The position numbers and the translations under genes were made by a program. Shown piece by piece: positions 22,051 through 32,376 of a stretch of DNA of 64,000 nucleotides; the stretch's first letter is position 1, and each line of letters begins with the position of its first letter. The notes under the pieces are model-generated. The model saw only the letters and a program-made list of their open reading frames with translations. It was not told the DNA's origin and ran no database searches. The DNA comes from Knoxdaviesia capensis. Lineage: Eukaryota; Ascomycota; Sordariomycetes; Microascales; Gondwanamycetaceae. The stretch covers positions 254,883 to 318,882 of the forward strand of contig LNGK01000003.1 of NCBI GenBank assembly GCA_001510575.1, written 5' to 3'.

Positions 22051-24790
22051 ATGGCGGACCGCAAACGAAGAAAGATCGAGACGCCTGCAGTGGCTGCACC
22101 GCAACGTAAGTTAGATGTCTCTTTGGTGACTGATGGGAAGTGGAGATCCCTGGACTGACCTGTTTGTGAGCTCTCTAGTGAGTGCGGTGGCGGCTCGCAA
22201 GAAGCTGCAGCAGCTTCAGACCGCAAGTGTCCCTGAGCTATCTGCAGGAGCTTCAAGTGCTGAAGTGCCCGAAGACAGCTCGATTGGCGACAAGACCGGG
22301 ACACGAGCGGCGAGTGGACGACGAAATCGGCGGAGAGGTGCAAAAGTGAAGGGCGAGACGCAAGATGGTGATGGTGATGATGTTGCGAACTCGAGCTTGC
22401 GGAAACAGGATGAAGAGGAGGGAGAAACAGAAACAGATGAAAATGGAAGAAGAGAAACAGAAACAACAGGAGAAGAACCACAGCAGAGTGCAGACGACAC
22501 AGGGTCTGAAGTGACACACGGTTCTGCCTATGCTGGAATCACCACCAACAAAGCCAGCCCCCCCAATATCAACAACAAACAACCCCGCGATAAGACGCTG
22601 GAGTCTCCTTTGAGAGGGGGGGAAAGCACCGTTGCTCAGCTGAACAGAATGGCGGCTCCTCCGGCTGCTGAGATGCCTGACCAGCTGGCGACATTTGTTC
22701 CGACGAGACGCAACCGCAAACACCGGCCGGACGGCACGGTGGAGCTGACGCTGGACGCGGACGAGGTACGTTCACCCAGGTTACCGGTGTTCCTCCATCC
22801 CGTTGAAGTCATGCCCGAAAAGATGGCCGAGCCTTATATAATTTGTCTAACACACCCACCCTATCTCTAGAGATTCTCCGTGGTCGGCAGTTTCGGCGTC
22901 CGGGTTCTGCGCGGCGAAGTCACCGTGGCCTGCGCAACCCTGCGGCCCGACAGCGCGGTCGCCTGGGTGTGTGCTCCACTCTGCTACGCCGTGCCGGTTC
23001 TGCGGTGCTTCAACGAGGCCGTGGTGGAGATCCTCCCGGACCCTGACCGCGCGCGGCTTCACAAGTTGGACGCGCTGGCTCCGGTGTTCTCGGGCATTTG
23101 GGGCCGGAAGCCGATGTACGACGACAAGACGCTGGCCACACATACCTTCCGAATTGTGAGCTCCTCTGCATATCCTTCTTCAGCCCCTTTGTTTACTTCC
23201 AAGCATCTTCTCTAACCCTACAACTGGTGGCACTAGATCTTCACATCCGATGACCTCCCCCGCCGCACGACTCTCCCCAAACTCACCGTCCCCCCCGAAT
23301 GGAACCGCAAGATCGCCGAAATCCTCGCGAACCCGCCAGAGTTCAAGCCGCCGTTAATCTTCGTGTGCGGCCCGAAATCGTCGGGAAAGTCGACCTTTAC
23401 CCGGCTCCTCTGCAACAAGATGCTGCTCCCCGGCACACACGACCCCGAACGCAGCCGCCGCCGCATCAACCTGGTCGACCTCGACCCCGGCCAGCCGGAG
23501 TTTGTCCCGCCGGGCCTGATCTCGCTCGTGCACGTCACCCAGCCGAACCTCGGGGCGCCGTTCACGCACCCGTGGCCCGGGACTCGCGCAACAACGGCCC
23601 CATCTTCAACAGGTGTCGAGCTGGTGCGGTGCCATGCCGTGGCAGCGGTCACGCCTGGCAGCCACCCGGAGATGTTCCTCGACCTGGCGCGCGATCTGTG
23701 CAGCCGGGCGCGCGGGGCGCCGACCATCATCAACACGCCTGGCTGGATCCTCGGCACCGGGCTGGACCTGCTTGTCGAGCTGATCTCCAAGACCCACCCC
23801 ACCCACGTGGTGTACATGTCGGAGGACGGCCCCGGCGAGACGGTCGACGGGCTGACGGCGGCCTGCCGGGGCACGTTCTGCGCGCTCCCGGCATCGCCGG
23901 CGGCGGCCGAGAGCGGCACGCTGGCCAGCGCGGCGCCGCGCACGTCGGCGCAGCTGCGCGCCATGATGCAGATGTCGTACTTCCACCAGCGGGCGGGCGT
24001 GTGGGACGACACGCCGCTGTCGGCGGTGGCGCCGCTGCAGGTGTCGATGCGGGGCGACGGGCGGGGGATCCTGGCGGTGCTGTGCTACGGCAACCAGATC
24101 CCCGCGTCGCTGCTCGCCGACTCGATCAACGGGATGGTGGTGGCGGTGGTGGCGGTGGAGGACAACAAGGCGTTCGACAGCCTGATCGCCCACGCTGCGG
24201 ATGGCCCTGGCGAGGCGCCGGCGACGGCTATCCCCGCGGCTGGCACGGACGGACTGCCCGCGATCGCCACGTCGGCGGCGCCGGCATGCATCCCGTACAT
24301 CCGCAACGAAGCCGCGACCTTCCTCGATCCGCAGTACAGCACCGCGCTCGGCCTGGCGCTGGTGCGCGGGATCGACGCGCAGCGCGGCGTGCTGCAGCTG
24401 CTGACACCGACGCCGGTGCACGCGATCCGCAGCCGGCGCGAGATGGGCCACCACATTGTGCTCGTGCACGGCCAGTTCGACGCGCCGACCTGGGCGCTGA
24501 CCGAAGAGTTGCGGGCGCGCGAAGCCGCCGCGGCAGCAGCAGCAGCAGCAGCAACTGGGGCCGATGAGGACGCGGACCGGCAGTCGGCGTTCGGCACCGA
24601 CGTTGGCGATGACGTCGGTTCGGCGGATTTAGTCGATGGGGATGACGGTGGAGGGAGTGCGGGTGGCAGTGGTGGCCAACTGCCGTGGGTTGAGATTCTG
24701 CATGCCAGCGAGAAACGGCCAACCGGGTCGCGCGCATGGCGGGTTCGGCGCGATCTGGGCCGGGGCGGTGGGGGAGGAGCCGGGGAGTGA
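22051..24790 (+). CDS. GRC3: Polynucleotide 5'-hydroxyl kinase of the Grc3/NOL9 family
   Basis: Four exons, 22051-22105, 22179-22765, 22871-23155 and 23237-24790, give 826 residues. Grc3 phosphorylates 5'-OH RNA ends and, with the Las1 nuclease, processes ITS2 of pre-rRNA in the nucleolus; it is also linked to Pol I termination. The start reads MADRKRRKIETP, a basic nuclear-type leader, followed by LSAVAARKKLQQ, the conserved opening of fungal Grc3 proteins. After a variable linker, RFSVVGSFGVRVLRG begins the N-terminal beta domain. The Walker A motif GPKSSGKS lies at residues 354-361. VDLDPGQPEFVPPG follows, the typical Clp1/Grc3 kinase-core signature. The C-terminal end contains a short poly-Ala and a Gly-rich tail. 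All introns are GT-AG and in frame. It is divergently paired with the Pol I subunit gene. Confidence 0.92.
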
Positions 24791-26089
24791 GGGAGACACA
24801 CAAGGTGCCTGACCGAACCATACTAAGAACCGACAGCGCTTTCATGACACATATGAACGTGCTAAGTTGCGTGAAGGAACCCAGAAGCCCCGCTAAGAGA
24901 GTCTCCCCCCCGCCACATTTCCGGAACGCGTGCACCAGCCAACCACGAGGCCGTCTTACATTCTCAGATGATCTGAATCGCCGCTTTTTTATTTTATTTT
25001 GTTTTTATTTTAGTTTAGGGGGGGTTTCTTATATGCCCTGCTTAGCCGCAGAGTAAGACAAAGACCCCGAACAAACTGCGAAGTGCCCCTTATCCTCGCA
25101 AGTGCGAGGGATTATTTTTAGTGTTCTCAATGGTTTTTTATTTCCTGTTTTATTTTTATTTTATTTTTTTTGTATTCGAGTTAGCCGAGATCTCTCGCAC
25201 ACTTGAACAGGATGCAAAAACAGGGCCAAGCCAGAGGCCACATGAGAGGAAAAAAAGAATTCCCCCCCCCGGATCCAGAGTTAAAATCCGGGGAAAAGCC
25301 ACGAAATGCGGGGGAAAATGTGGGAGGCGAAAGAAACGTGCTCGCCCGCTCACTTTTGGTATGTGAGGGGATCGACGCTTTCTCCGCAGATTTTTCTTCT
25401 GCCTCTTTTCATTTCTTTTTTTATATTCAAGGTCTCTCTGAGATGTCAGAAGACAAGAATAGAAAAGAAAAACAGGTATATATATGTATAATTCTTTTTG
25501 CATAGACAGACATCCATATCCCCCATACCCGGCGCCCGATTTCCCCCAGGCCCAGACATCTCACTTCCCAAGCCCACCAGCCAAAGAAAACCCCAACTTT
25601 ATTATCCCAGAAGTGGCAAAAGCGGGCTCTCTCCTCTGTGTCTCTCCAATGGAACCTTGCACATTTCCCCTCTCCCAGCCAGCAAAATCACCGGCAGATG
25701 CAGCTAGGCTTGGCTCAGTGGTCTGGAAACCTGCTTAAGAAGCAATGACATGAACATTATGAAGCACTAAGATGTGCCCGGTGGGAACTTTGTACGTCGG
25801 TGGCTATCTTTGTCTGGGGGTGCTACTCTATTTTAAGTGTGCTTTGCTGTGACACTGCTTGACGGGATGTGGAGGGCTGCCGCCTTTGCGGGGGGACGCC
25901 CGCGTTGAGGCTGTCTTTCGGGTCTTTTATTTATATATATATCTTCCAACCGCGGCCGGTCTCACACGTCTGTTAACGAGTTCGCTGTGATCGGTAGACC
26001 CAAGCCTTCCATCTCACTTCATCCTCCACACGCCTCACTCACTCCACCGTCTCTCTTTCTCTCAGTCCTCTCTCTTCTAATCACACAAT
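24791..26089. other. Intergenic region with the monooxygenase promoter
   Basis: No supported gene. T-rich runs follow GRC3 (about 24985-25180). A TTTATTTATATATATATC block at 25927-25943 lies about 150 bases before the next start codon and is a candidate TATA element. Confidence 0.6.
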
Positions 26090-28553
26090 ATGAAGGCCGA
26101 ATCCGTCCCCGAGTCGAACGTCGATGTGCTGATCATCGGCGCCGGCCCGGCCGGGCTGATGATGTCGCTGTGGATGGCCCGGCTTGGCGTCAAGGCTCGA
26201 ATTGTCGATAAGCGGTCCGACAAGATCTTCTCGGGCCAGGCCGACGGGTGAGTTGCTCTCCGGCCCGACAACCCTCACGTGCGCCTAACCCTACTAACCC
26301 TACCACGCCTGCTCCGCAGATTCCAAGCGCGAACCCTCGAGATCCTCGACAGCTTCGGCATCGCCGAGCGAGTGTGGAAGGAAGCCAACCACATACAAGG
26401 TAAGACGCCAGACTGCCCGCTTCTCCCTCAACCCTAAAAACGCCGTGTCCACGACTGACTCCCGCTCAGAGGTGTGTTTCTGGAACCCCGATGCCAGCGG
26501 CGGCATCACCCGCAGCCACGCCGCGCCGAACACGTTCGACGGCCTCTCGCGCTTCCGCGAAGTGGTCATGCACCAGGGCCGCGCCGAACAGTTCTTCCTG
26601 GACGCCATCGCGGCCTCCGCAACGCCGGCGTGCCCCGCGCTGCGCATCGAGCGCGGCGTGCTCCCGACGTCGCTGTCGGTCGACGCGGCGTCGGCGGACG
26701 ACGAGTCGGCCTTCCCCGTCACCGTCACGCTGCGCACGCTGTCGGACGCCGAGGCGGTGCCGTCGCAGCGACTGAGCAACCTCGGCGACGGGCTGTTCCG
26801 GAGTAACCTGACGGCGGACGACGGCGAGGCGCTGCTGGCGCGGTCGGCGGCGCGCGCGCTGGGCGATGGGGGCGCCGACGAGGTGGTGCACTGCAAGTAC
26901 GTGGTCGGCTGTGACGGCGCGCACTCGTGGACGCGGAAAGCGCTCGGCGAGGAGTATGCCATGGTTGGCGAGACGACGGATTTCATCTGGGGCGTGATGG
27001 ACATTGTGCCGATCACCGACTTCCGTGAGTGACCCCGACTGTTCCCTTCCGTCCGTTCTGGCTATGTTCGACGTCAGTTCCGTTTGGCTTCCCCTCTCTC
27101 TCTAACAAACTGCCGCCTGCAGCCGATATCCGCAAGCGCTGCATGGTGCACAGCGCCGACAGCGGCACGGTGATGGTGATCCCGCGCGAGAACCGCCTGG
27201 TGCGGCTGTACATCCAGCTCAACGAGGTGGTGCCGGAGAAGGGCCGCGTCGACCGGACGAAGATCACGCCCGAGCTGATTTTCGGCGCCGCCAAGAAGAT
27301 CATGCACCCGTACAAGCTGGACTACCACTACTGCGACTGGTGGACGGCCTACCAGATCGGCCAGCGCGTGGGCGACCATTTCAGCAAGCTGGAGCGGGTG
27401 TTCCTAACTGGAGGTGAGTCAACACAGTTCGCAGTCTTGCCCGCCTCTTCTTTCTCCCCCCATACTGACACAGTAAACACCCCTAGACGCCGTGCACACC
27501 CACTCGCCCAAGGCCGGCCAGGGCATGAACACGTCGATGCAGGACACCTACAACCTCGGCTGGAAGCTGGGCCTGGTGTGCAAGGGCGTGCTCCAGCGCG
27601 ACGTGCTCAAGACGTACGAAGTCGAGCGCAAGCAGATTGCGAAGCAGCTGATCGCCTTCGACCAGAAGTTCTCCAAGCTGTTCACCGGCCGCCCCGCCAG
27701 GGACATCCTCGGCGAGACCGGCGTCACCATCGCCGAGTTCACCGACGCCTTCAAGAAGAGCCACATGTTTACCACCGCCGTCGGCATCGAGTACTTCCCC
27801 AGCCTGCTGTCGGCGAAGCCCGACAACCCCGACAATGCGCTGGAGCGCGCCGCGACCGGCCAGCCGGGCTACGTGCGCAGCGCGGCCACCAGCCGCCCGG
27901 GGCTGGCCACCGCGTGCATCCCCGGCATGCGCTTCCCGTCGTACCAGGTGCTCAACCAGTGGGACGCGCGGTCGTGGGAGCTGCACCACAAGATGCCCAG
28001 CGACGGCCGCTTCCGCATCGTCGTGTTCGGCGGCGACCTCACCCGCCCCGCCGCGCTCGCCCGCACCAACGCCCTCGGCGCCTGGCTGACGTCCACCCTG
28101 CTGCCGCGCTACCCGCGGCTGACGCTCATGCCGGCCTCCGACCCGCACTCCAACGCGCCGCGCTTCCCGTCCACCGGGCCCCTCCCGCCGCCGCCGGCCT
28201 CCAGCGCCGCCGCCGACGCCGCCTCCGCCTCCGCCTCCGCCTCGGCCGTCGACCTGCTCCTCGTGCACTGCGCGCCGCGCGCCTCGGTCGACCCGCTGCG
28301 CGACCTGCACGCCGCGTACCACGCGTTCAGCCCCACCCTCGGCACCGACTACGACCGCATCTTCGTCGACGACGCCGGGTACTATGCGCCGCATGGCCGC
28401 GCGTACGAACAGTACGGCGTTGCGCGCGACGGCGACGGCGCGGTGGTGCTGGTGCGGCCGGATGGCTATGTCGGCGTGGTGACGTCGCTGGAGGAGGCCG
28501 ACTACGAGAACATCCAGAAGTGGTTTGACGGGCTGTTGCGCATCGTGGAGTAG
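26090..28553 (+). CDS. Phenol 2-monooxygenase-type FAD flavoprotein
   Basis: Five exons, 26090-26247, 26320-26399, 26470-27024, 27123-27413 and 27487-28553, give 716 residues. The family hydroxylates phenolic rings using NADPH and O2. The FAD-binding GAGPAG turn is at residues 17-22, the DG motif reads VGCDGAHSWTRKALG, and the GD motif spans the last junction as TGDAVHTHSPKAGQGMN followed by DTYNLGWKL. The C-terminal 200 residues form the thioredoxin-like domain found in phenol hydroxylase and 3-hydroxybenzoate 4-monooxygenase, ending with DYENIQKWFDGLL. An Ala/Ser-rich insert interrupts that domain (about 28200-28250). The exact substrate cannot be read from sequence. It is the first of three co-directional genes with a secreted esterase-like protein and a second flavin monooxygenase. 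Confidence 0.9.
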
Positions 28554-28891
28554 AGCTGTGACGATGGGAAGGGTGGTTAGGGTTTGGGACCCTAAGATGC
28601 TGGACTCGAGAGGAAAGGCACGCTTGCTCGACTGGTAATTCTCTTTTGGCAGGAACGATGGGCTCTTAAACGGAAGGCACGCTGATTACGTATTTTCACA
28701 ATATCTCTCTCATTTTTTTCTCGCTTCTCTGGATGTAAACTTCACTTTCACTGTGACTTGTTTGTGATATCTCGACTTGGAGAAGCTGTGGCCTCAATCT
28801 TTTCATCCGTGTAACCTTTGACCTCCTGCTATATATATATATACTTACTTGGATTATTCATTACCTGTTCTTATACTTAATCTGGAATAAA
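28554..28891. other. Short intergenic region with a TA-repeat promoter
   Basis: Contains the inverted TTAGGG motif near its start. A run of TATATATATATAT at about 28833-28848 lies some 45 bases before the hydrolase ATG and is a likely TATA element. Confidence 0.55.
28577..28595. promoter_or_regulatory. Inverted telomere-type motif downstream of the phenol monooxygenase gene
   Basis: TTAGGGT and ACCCTAA form perfect 7-bp inverted arms around a 5-base loop, 24 bases after the stop codon. It may act in RNA 3' ends or as paired sites for a Myb/telobox protein. Function is unproven. Confidence 0.4.
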
Positions 28892-30220
28892 ATGCCGTCT
28901 CCTAAGCTGCTCTTCGGTTTCTCCCTCTTCATATACATTTTCTCGACGTTCATATGGCTCATCGCCGGCAACGCCAGCCCCGACTTTGAAAGTGATGCTG
29001 GCACAGACCCCATCGACGTTGACATCGACGCTGACATCGGATCGCCAGGCCCGGACCGCGGCTGGACGGCGTTCGGAGACTCGTTCGCGGCCGGCGTCGG
29101 TGCGGGGGCGGTCGTGCGGATCCCCGGAACCAACCTGCAGTGCTTCCGGCGCATGGAGTCGTACCCAGCCCTCCTCAACCGCTCTGACTTCGGCATCTTT
29201 GACCACAGCGACCACCGCTTCCACTTCTACGCCTGCATGGGCGGCACCACCAGGAGCGTGCACCGGCAGATTGGGCGGTACCGGAAAATCAGGCGGCTGG
29301 ACACGGAAGAGTTCGCAACGATCTCCATCGGCGGCAACGACGTGGGCTTCCGCGACGTGCTGCTCGCGTGCCTGTACCGGCCGTTCGGTCCCCTATCGCA
29401 GTCGTGCGACACGGCGGTATCCCACACATACTCCGGGATTGCCGACGTGCTGCCCAAGCTAGTCGCCGTGTACCGCCGCATCATCCAGACGGCCGACGTG
29501 CGGCGCCGCACCAAGCCGTTCCGCCTGCTGGTGCTCGGCTACCCGCAGCACTTCAACGCCGAAACCGAGGACTGCGAGACCACCAGCGTGTCGTTCTGGA
29601 AGAAGGCGTACTGGACGAAGGACCTGCGGCGGCGGCTGAACTCGCTCGCGCGGCTGACCAACAGGTACATCGAGGCGGCGGTGGCCGAGACCAACCGCGA
29701 GTTCGGCAGCCGGCGCGCGCTGTTCGTGGCGCCCGACGCCTACTTCGAGGGCCACCGCTTCTGCGAGCCCGGCGTGGCCGAGCCCGACCGCACCGGCGAC
29801 ACGGCGTGGTTCTTCCACATCAACGTGCTGGCGTGGTGGCCCGGGCCCGGGTCCGGGGCCACCGCGAGCCCGTCGTACAACGAGACCCGCCGCTTCTGCC
29901 GCCACGGCGCGCGCCGCTCCGACGAGGCTGCGCACCCGGACGACTCGTTCTACCGCTCCGTGGCGTGTGGCCTTGTGCAAGGTGTGGCGGCCGGCCAGCA
30001 CCCGGAGCCGTGGCTCAATGTCTCGGCGGCCGATGTGAATGCGCTGGGGTTCGACATTGAGGGCATCTTGCGGGCCTTTCACCCCAAGAAGGCCGGCCAC
30101 TTTGCCATGGCCAGTGCGGTCCGCGATGCCTGGCTCCGGTGGGTTGAGGAAGATGGGGGGGAGCTGGCTGAGGGAGCCAAGTTGCAAGTTGGATCTGCAG
30201 GAGGTGGGATGAGGGAATGA
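28892..30220 (+). CDS. Secreted SGNH/GDSL-family hydrolase
   Basis: A single exon encodes 442 residues. Residues 1-26 are a hydrophobic leader ending near AGNA, consistent with a signal peptide, so the protein is probably extracellular. SGNH blocks are present: WTAFGDSFAAG with nucleophile Ser64, ISIGGNDVGF at 144-153 (block III Asn149/Asp150), and FHPKKAGH near the end with His397 or His403 as the catalytic base. Such proteins are esterases or lipases acting on lipids, acetylated sugars or polyesters; the substrate is not evident. Conserved Cys residues (for example in LQCF, YACMGG, DCETT, RFCEPG) suggest disulphides, in keeping with secretion. It lies between two flavin monooxygenase genes on the same strand. 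Confidence 0.85.
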   Translation: MPSPKLLFGFSLFIYIFSTFIWLIAGNASPDFESDAGTDPIDVDIDADIGSPGPDRGWTAFGDSFAAGVGAGAVVRIPGTNLQCFRRMESYPALLNRSDFGIFDHSDHRFHFYACMGGTTRSVHRQIGRYRKIRRLDTEEFATISIGGNDVGFRDVLLACLYRPFGPLSQSCDTAVSHTYSGIADVLPKLVAVYRRIIQTADVRRRTKPFRLLVLGYPQHFNAETEDCETTSVSFWKKAYWTKDLRRRLNSLARLTNRYIEAAVAETNREFGSRRALFVAPDAYFEGHRFCEPGVAEPDRTGDTAWFFHINVLAWWPGPGSGATASPSYNETRRFCRHGARRSDEAAHPDDSFYRSVACGLVQGVAAGQHPEPWLNVSAADVNALGFDIEGILRAFHPKKAGHFAMASAVRDAWLRWVEEDGGELAEGAKLQVGSAGGGMRE

Positions 30221-31068
30221 ACAGCGACTGTTCGGGGTGAGGGACAAAGCCGGGTGTACAGTCAGGCCGATGGCGACGGGCAAAGATCGGTGAAGCGGTG
30301 GGCGGGGCTGGAAGATCACGATAGAATGTAAATGGGTACAGAACGATAGACCTTGAAGACTTTTGAGTTTGTACGACAAACGCCATCCGCAACCAACACA
30401 TACACGCACACACAGTGCCTGGATAACCCTAACCGGCCTAGTATAACCCGAACGCTCCTTGGGGCAATTTCCGCCTCCGAAGGGATCGGCCTGGGCGCCG
30501 GCGCTTCCCAAACCACATGCGAAAGGAAAGGAAAATCACACTAGCAATACAAATGACGTACCCTGTAAAAGACAGGCGGACTTTGTTTTTCCCTCCTGTA
30601 TTCAGCCTCACGACTACGTGTCGGGGGCAGAACAAGCAGCGGGACAGCCAACAAAGCGATGCGTATGCAGAAAGTCTCCGAAACTTATTCCCGGAGCGGA
30701 ACTAGAATCAGGCATCGAGAAAGTGGGCTGAACTTCTGGGTTTTAGCTTTTTTGTCGACGGGTTTCCCGGGCTCGAGAACTGGCCATGCATGGGTCCAAC
30801 GCGGCGGGTGACGACGGTTGGCGTGGGTGCATATAAGACGGCGGAATGTCGCATGTCGAAAGGGGGCTAGGCGCCAGAGGATTTTGTGATAAAGACGGCG
30901 TTGGACGCGCGGGATTTTGCATGGATTTGAGCTTCGTATCTCATCAATCGCAGTTCACAGACCTACAGTGATACACCCAGACACGCAAAGTCTCCTTGAA
31001 AGCTCTCAAAGCACCCCAGCACACACACACACACACACACACCACAGACATCACCAAGACCCACGACA
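30221..31068. other. Intergenic region upstream of the TetX-like gene
   Basis: No supported gene. It holds an AACCCTAACC motif at about 30424 and a (CA)n run at 31019-31042. A candidate TATA (CATATAAGA, 30830-30838) lies about 230 bases before the next ATG. Confidence 0.55.
30829..30839 (+). promoter_or_regulatory. Candidate TATA element of the TetX-like gene
   Basis: GCATATAAGAC stands in GC-rich DNA about 230 bases upstream of the ATG at 31069. This is a typical distance for a fungal gene with a leader of 150-200 nt. Confidence 0.45.
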
Positions 31069-32376
31069 ATGCCCAACATCGCAATTATCGGCGCCGGCCC
31101 GGTCGGCTGCATGCTCGCGCGGCTGCTCCACAACGCCGGCATCCCGTGCACGGTGTTCGAGGCCGAGGCGTCGCCCGACTTCCGCAGCCAGGGCGGCACG
31201 CTCGACCTGCACACGGCCACGGGGCTGGCGGCGATGAAGGCCGCGGGGCTGTGGGAGGCCTTCCTGAAGCACGCGCGCTACGACGGCGAGGCCATGAAGA
31301 TGGTCGACGGCGCCACCATGGCCGTGGCGTTCCAGATCCGCCCGGAGCCCGCCGTCGACGACACCAAGCTGACCGGCCGGCGGCCGGAGATCGACCGCGC
31401 GCGGCTGCGCCAGCTGCTGCTGGACAGCCTGCCGGCCGGCACGGTGCAGTGGGGCGCGCGGCTGGTGGCCGTGCACGACGACGGCAGCCTGGAGTTTGCC
31501 GGCCGCGCGGCCCGCGAGTCCGGGTTCTCGCTGGTGGTCGGCGCCGACGGCGCGTGGAGCCGCGTGCGCGGCGCGCTGAGCCCGCAGCAGCCGGTGTACA
31601 CGGGCATCTCCATGCACAGCTTCCAGATCGCCGAGCCCAAGACGGCGGCGCCCGAGGTGTCGGCGCTGGTTGCCGGCGGCTCGGTGTTCGCGTCGCTCGG
31701 CAGCACGCGCCTCTCGGTGCAGCAGCTCGGCAGCGGCGCCATCGACATCGGGCTGGCGTTTGCGCGCGCCGAGGCGGCGTGGACGCCCGGCGAGTGCGCG
31801 TACGACGCCGCCAGCCCGCCCGCCGTGCAGGCGGCGCTGCTGGCGCCCGGCGGCCTGCTGGACGGCTACCACCCGACGCTGCGCCAGGCGGTTGCGGCGG
31901 CGTCGGTGCAGCCGGAGGACGGGCCGCCGCTGGTGTCGCGCTCGCTGTACATGCTGCCGGTCGGGTTCCGCTGGCCCCACCGCCGGGGAGTGTCGCTGGT
32001 CGGCGACGCCGCCCACCTGATGTCGCCGTTTGCCGGCGAGGGCGTGAACGTCGGCCTGGACGACGCCCACCGCCTGGCGCGCGGCATCATCGGCGCGGTG
32101 GAAGCCGCCAAGAAGACGGCGACGGGCGTGGTGGAGGCCGACGCGGTCGACGCGGCCGTCGCCGCGTACGAGGAGGAGATGTTTACGCGCAGTGAGCGCG
32201 TCACCCGCCTGACCGACGACCTGGTGCAGATCCTGTTCTTCACCGACCTGTCGCCGATGGAGAAGATCGACGCCGGTACTCGCCGCCATGTCCGCTTCCA
32301 TCTGCCGTGGTTCATGCAGCCGCTGGCGCCGGCGGTGGCATCGCTGGTGTTTTTCCTGCGGTGGTGGCAGTCGTGA
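31069..32376 (+). CDS. TetX-like FAD-dependent monooxygenase
   Basis: A single exon of 435 residues in the FAD_binding_3 (para-hydroxybenzoate hydroxylase-like) group. The dinucleotide turn GAGPVG is at residues 8-13. QGGTLDLHTATG and RRPEIDRARLR are hallmarks shared with TetX-type and related fungal FAD monooxygenases. The DG motif reads VVGADGAWSRVR, and the GD motif SLVGDAAHLMSPFAGEG is followed by NVGLDDA. The last 20 residues are hydrophobic and end in RWWQS, so the C terminus may touch a membrane. Unlike the phenol hydroxylase-type neighbour it has no thioredoxin-like domain and no introns. The substrate is unknown; catabolism or detoxification of an aromatic or polyketide compound is a reasonable inference. 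Confidence 0.85.
   Translation: MPNIAIIGAGPVGCMLARLLHNAGIPCTVFEAEASPDFRSQGGTLDLHTATGLAAMKAAGLWEAFLKHARYDGEAMKMVDGATMAVAFQIRPEPAVDDTKLTGRRPEIDRARLRQLLLDSLPAGTVQWGARLVAVHDDGSLEFAGRAARESGFSLVVGADGAWSRVRGALSPQQPVYTGISMHSFQIAEPKTAAPEVSALVAGGSVFASLGSTRLSVQQLGSGAIDIGLAFARAEAAWTPGECAYDAASPPAVQAALLAPGGLLDGYHPTLRQAVAAASVQPEDGPPLVSRSLYMLPVGFRWPHRRGVSLVGDAAHLMSPFAGEGVNVGLDDAHRLARGIIGAVEAAKKTATGVVEADAVDAAVAAYEEEMFTRSERVTRLTDDLVQILFFTDLSPMEKIDAGTRRHVRFHLPWFMQPLAPAVASLVFFLRWWQS

Noticed and set aside
26283..26305. Repeated CTAACCCTA motifs within an intron of the phenol monooxygenase gene (also 23214 in a GRC3 intron and 26430)
   Set aside because: These overlap the CTAAC branch-site consensus at the correct distance from the acceptor, so splicing explains them better than telobox function.
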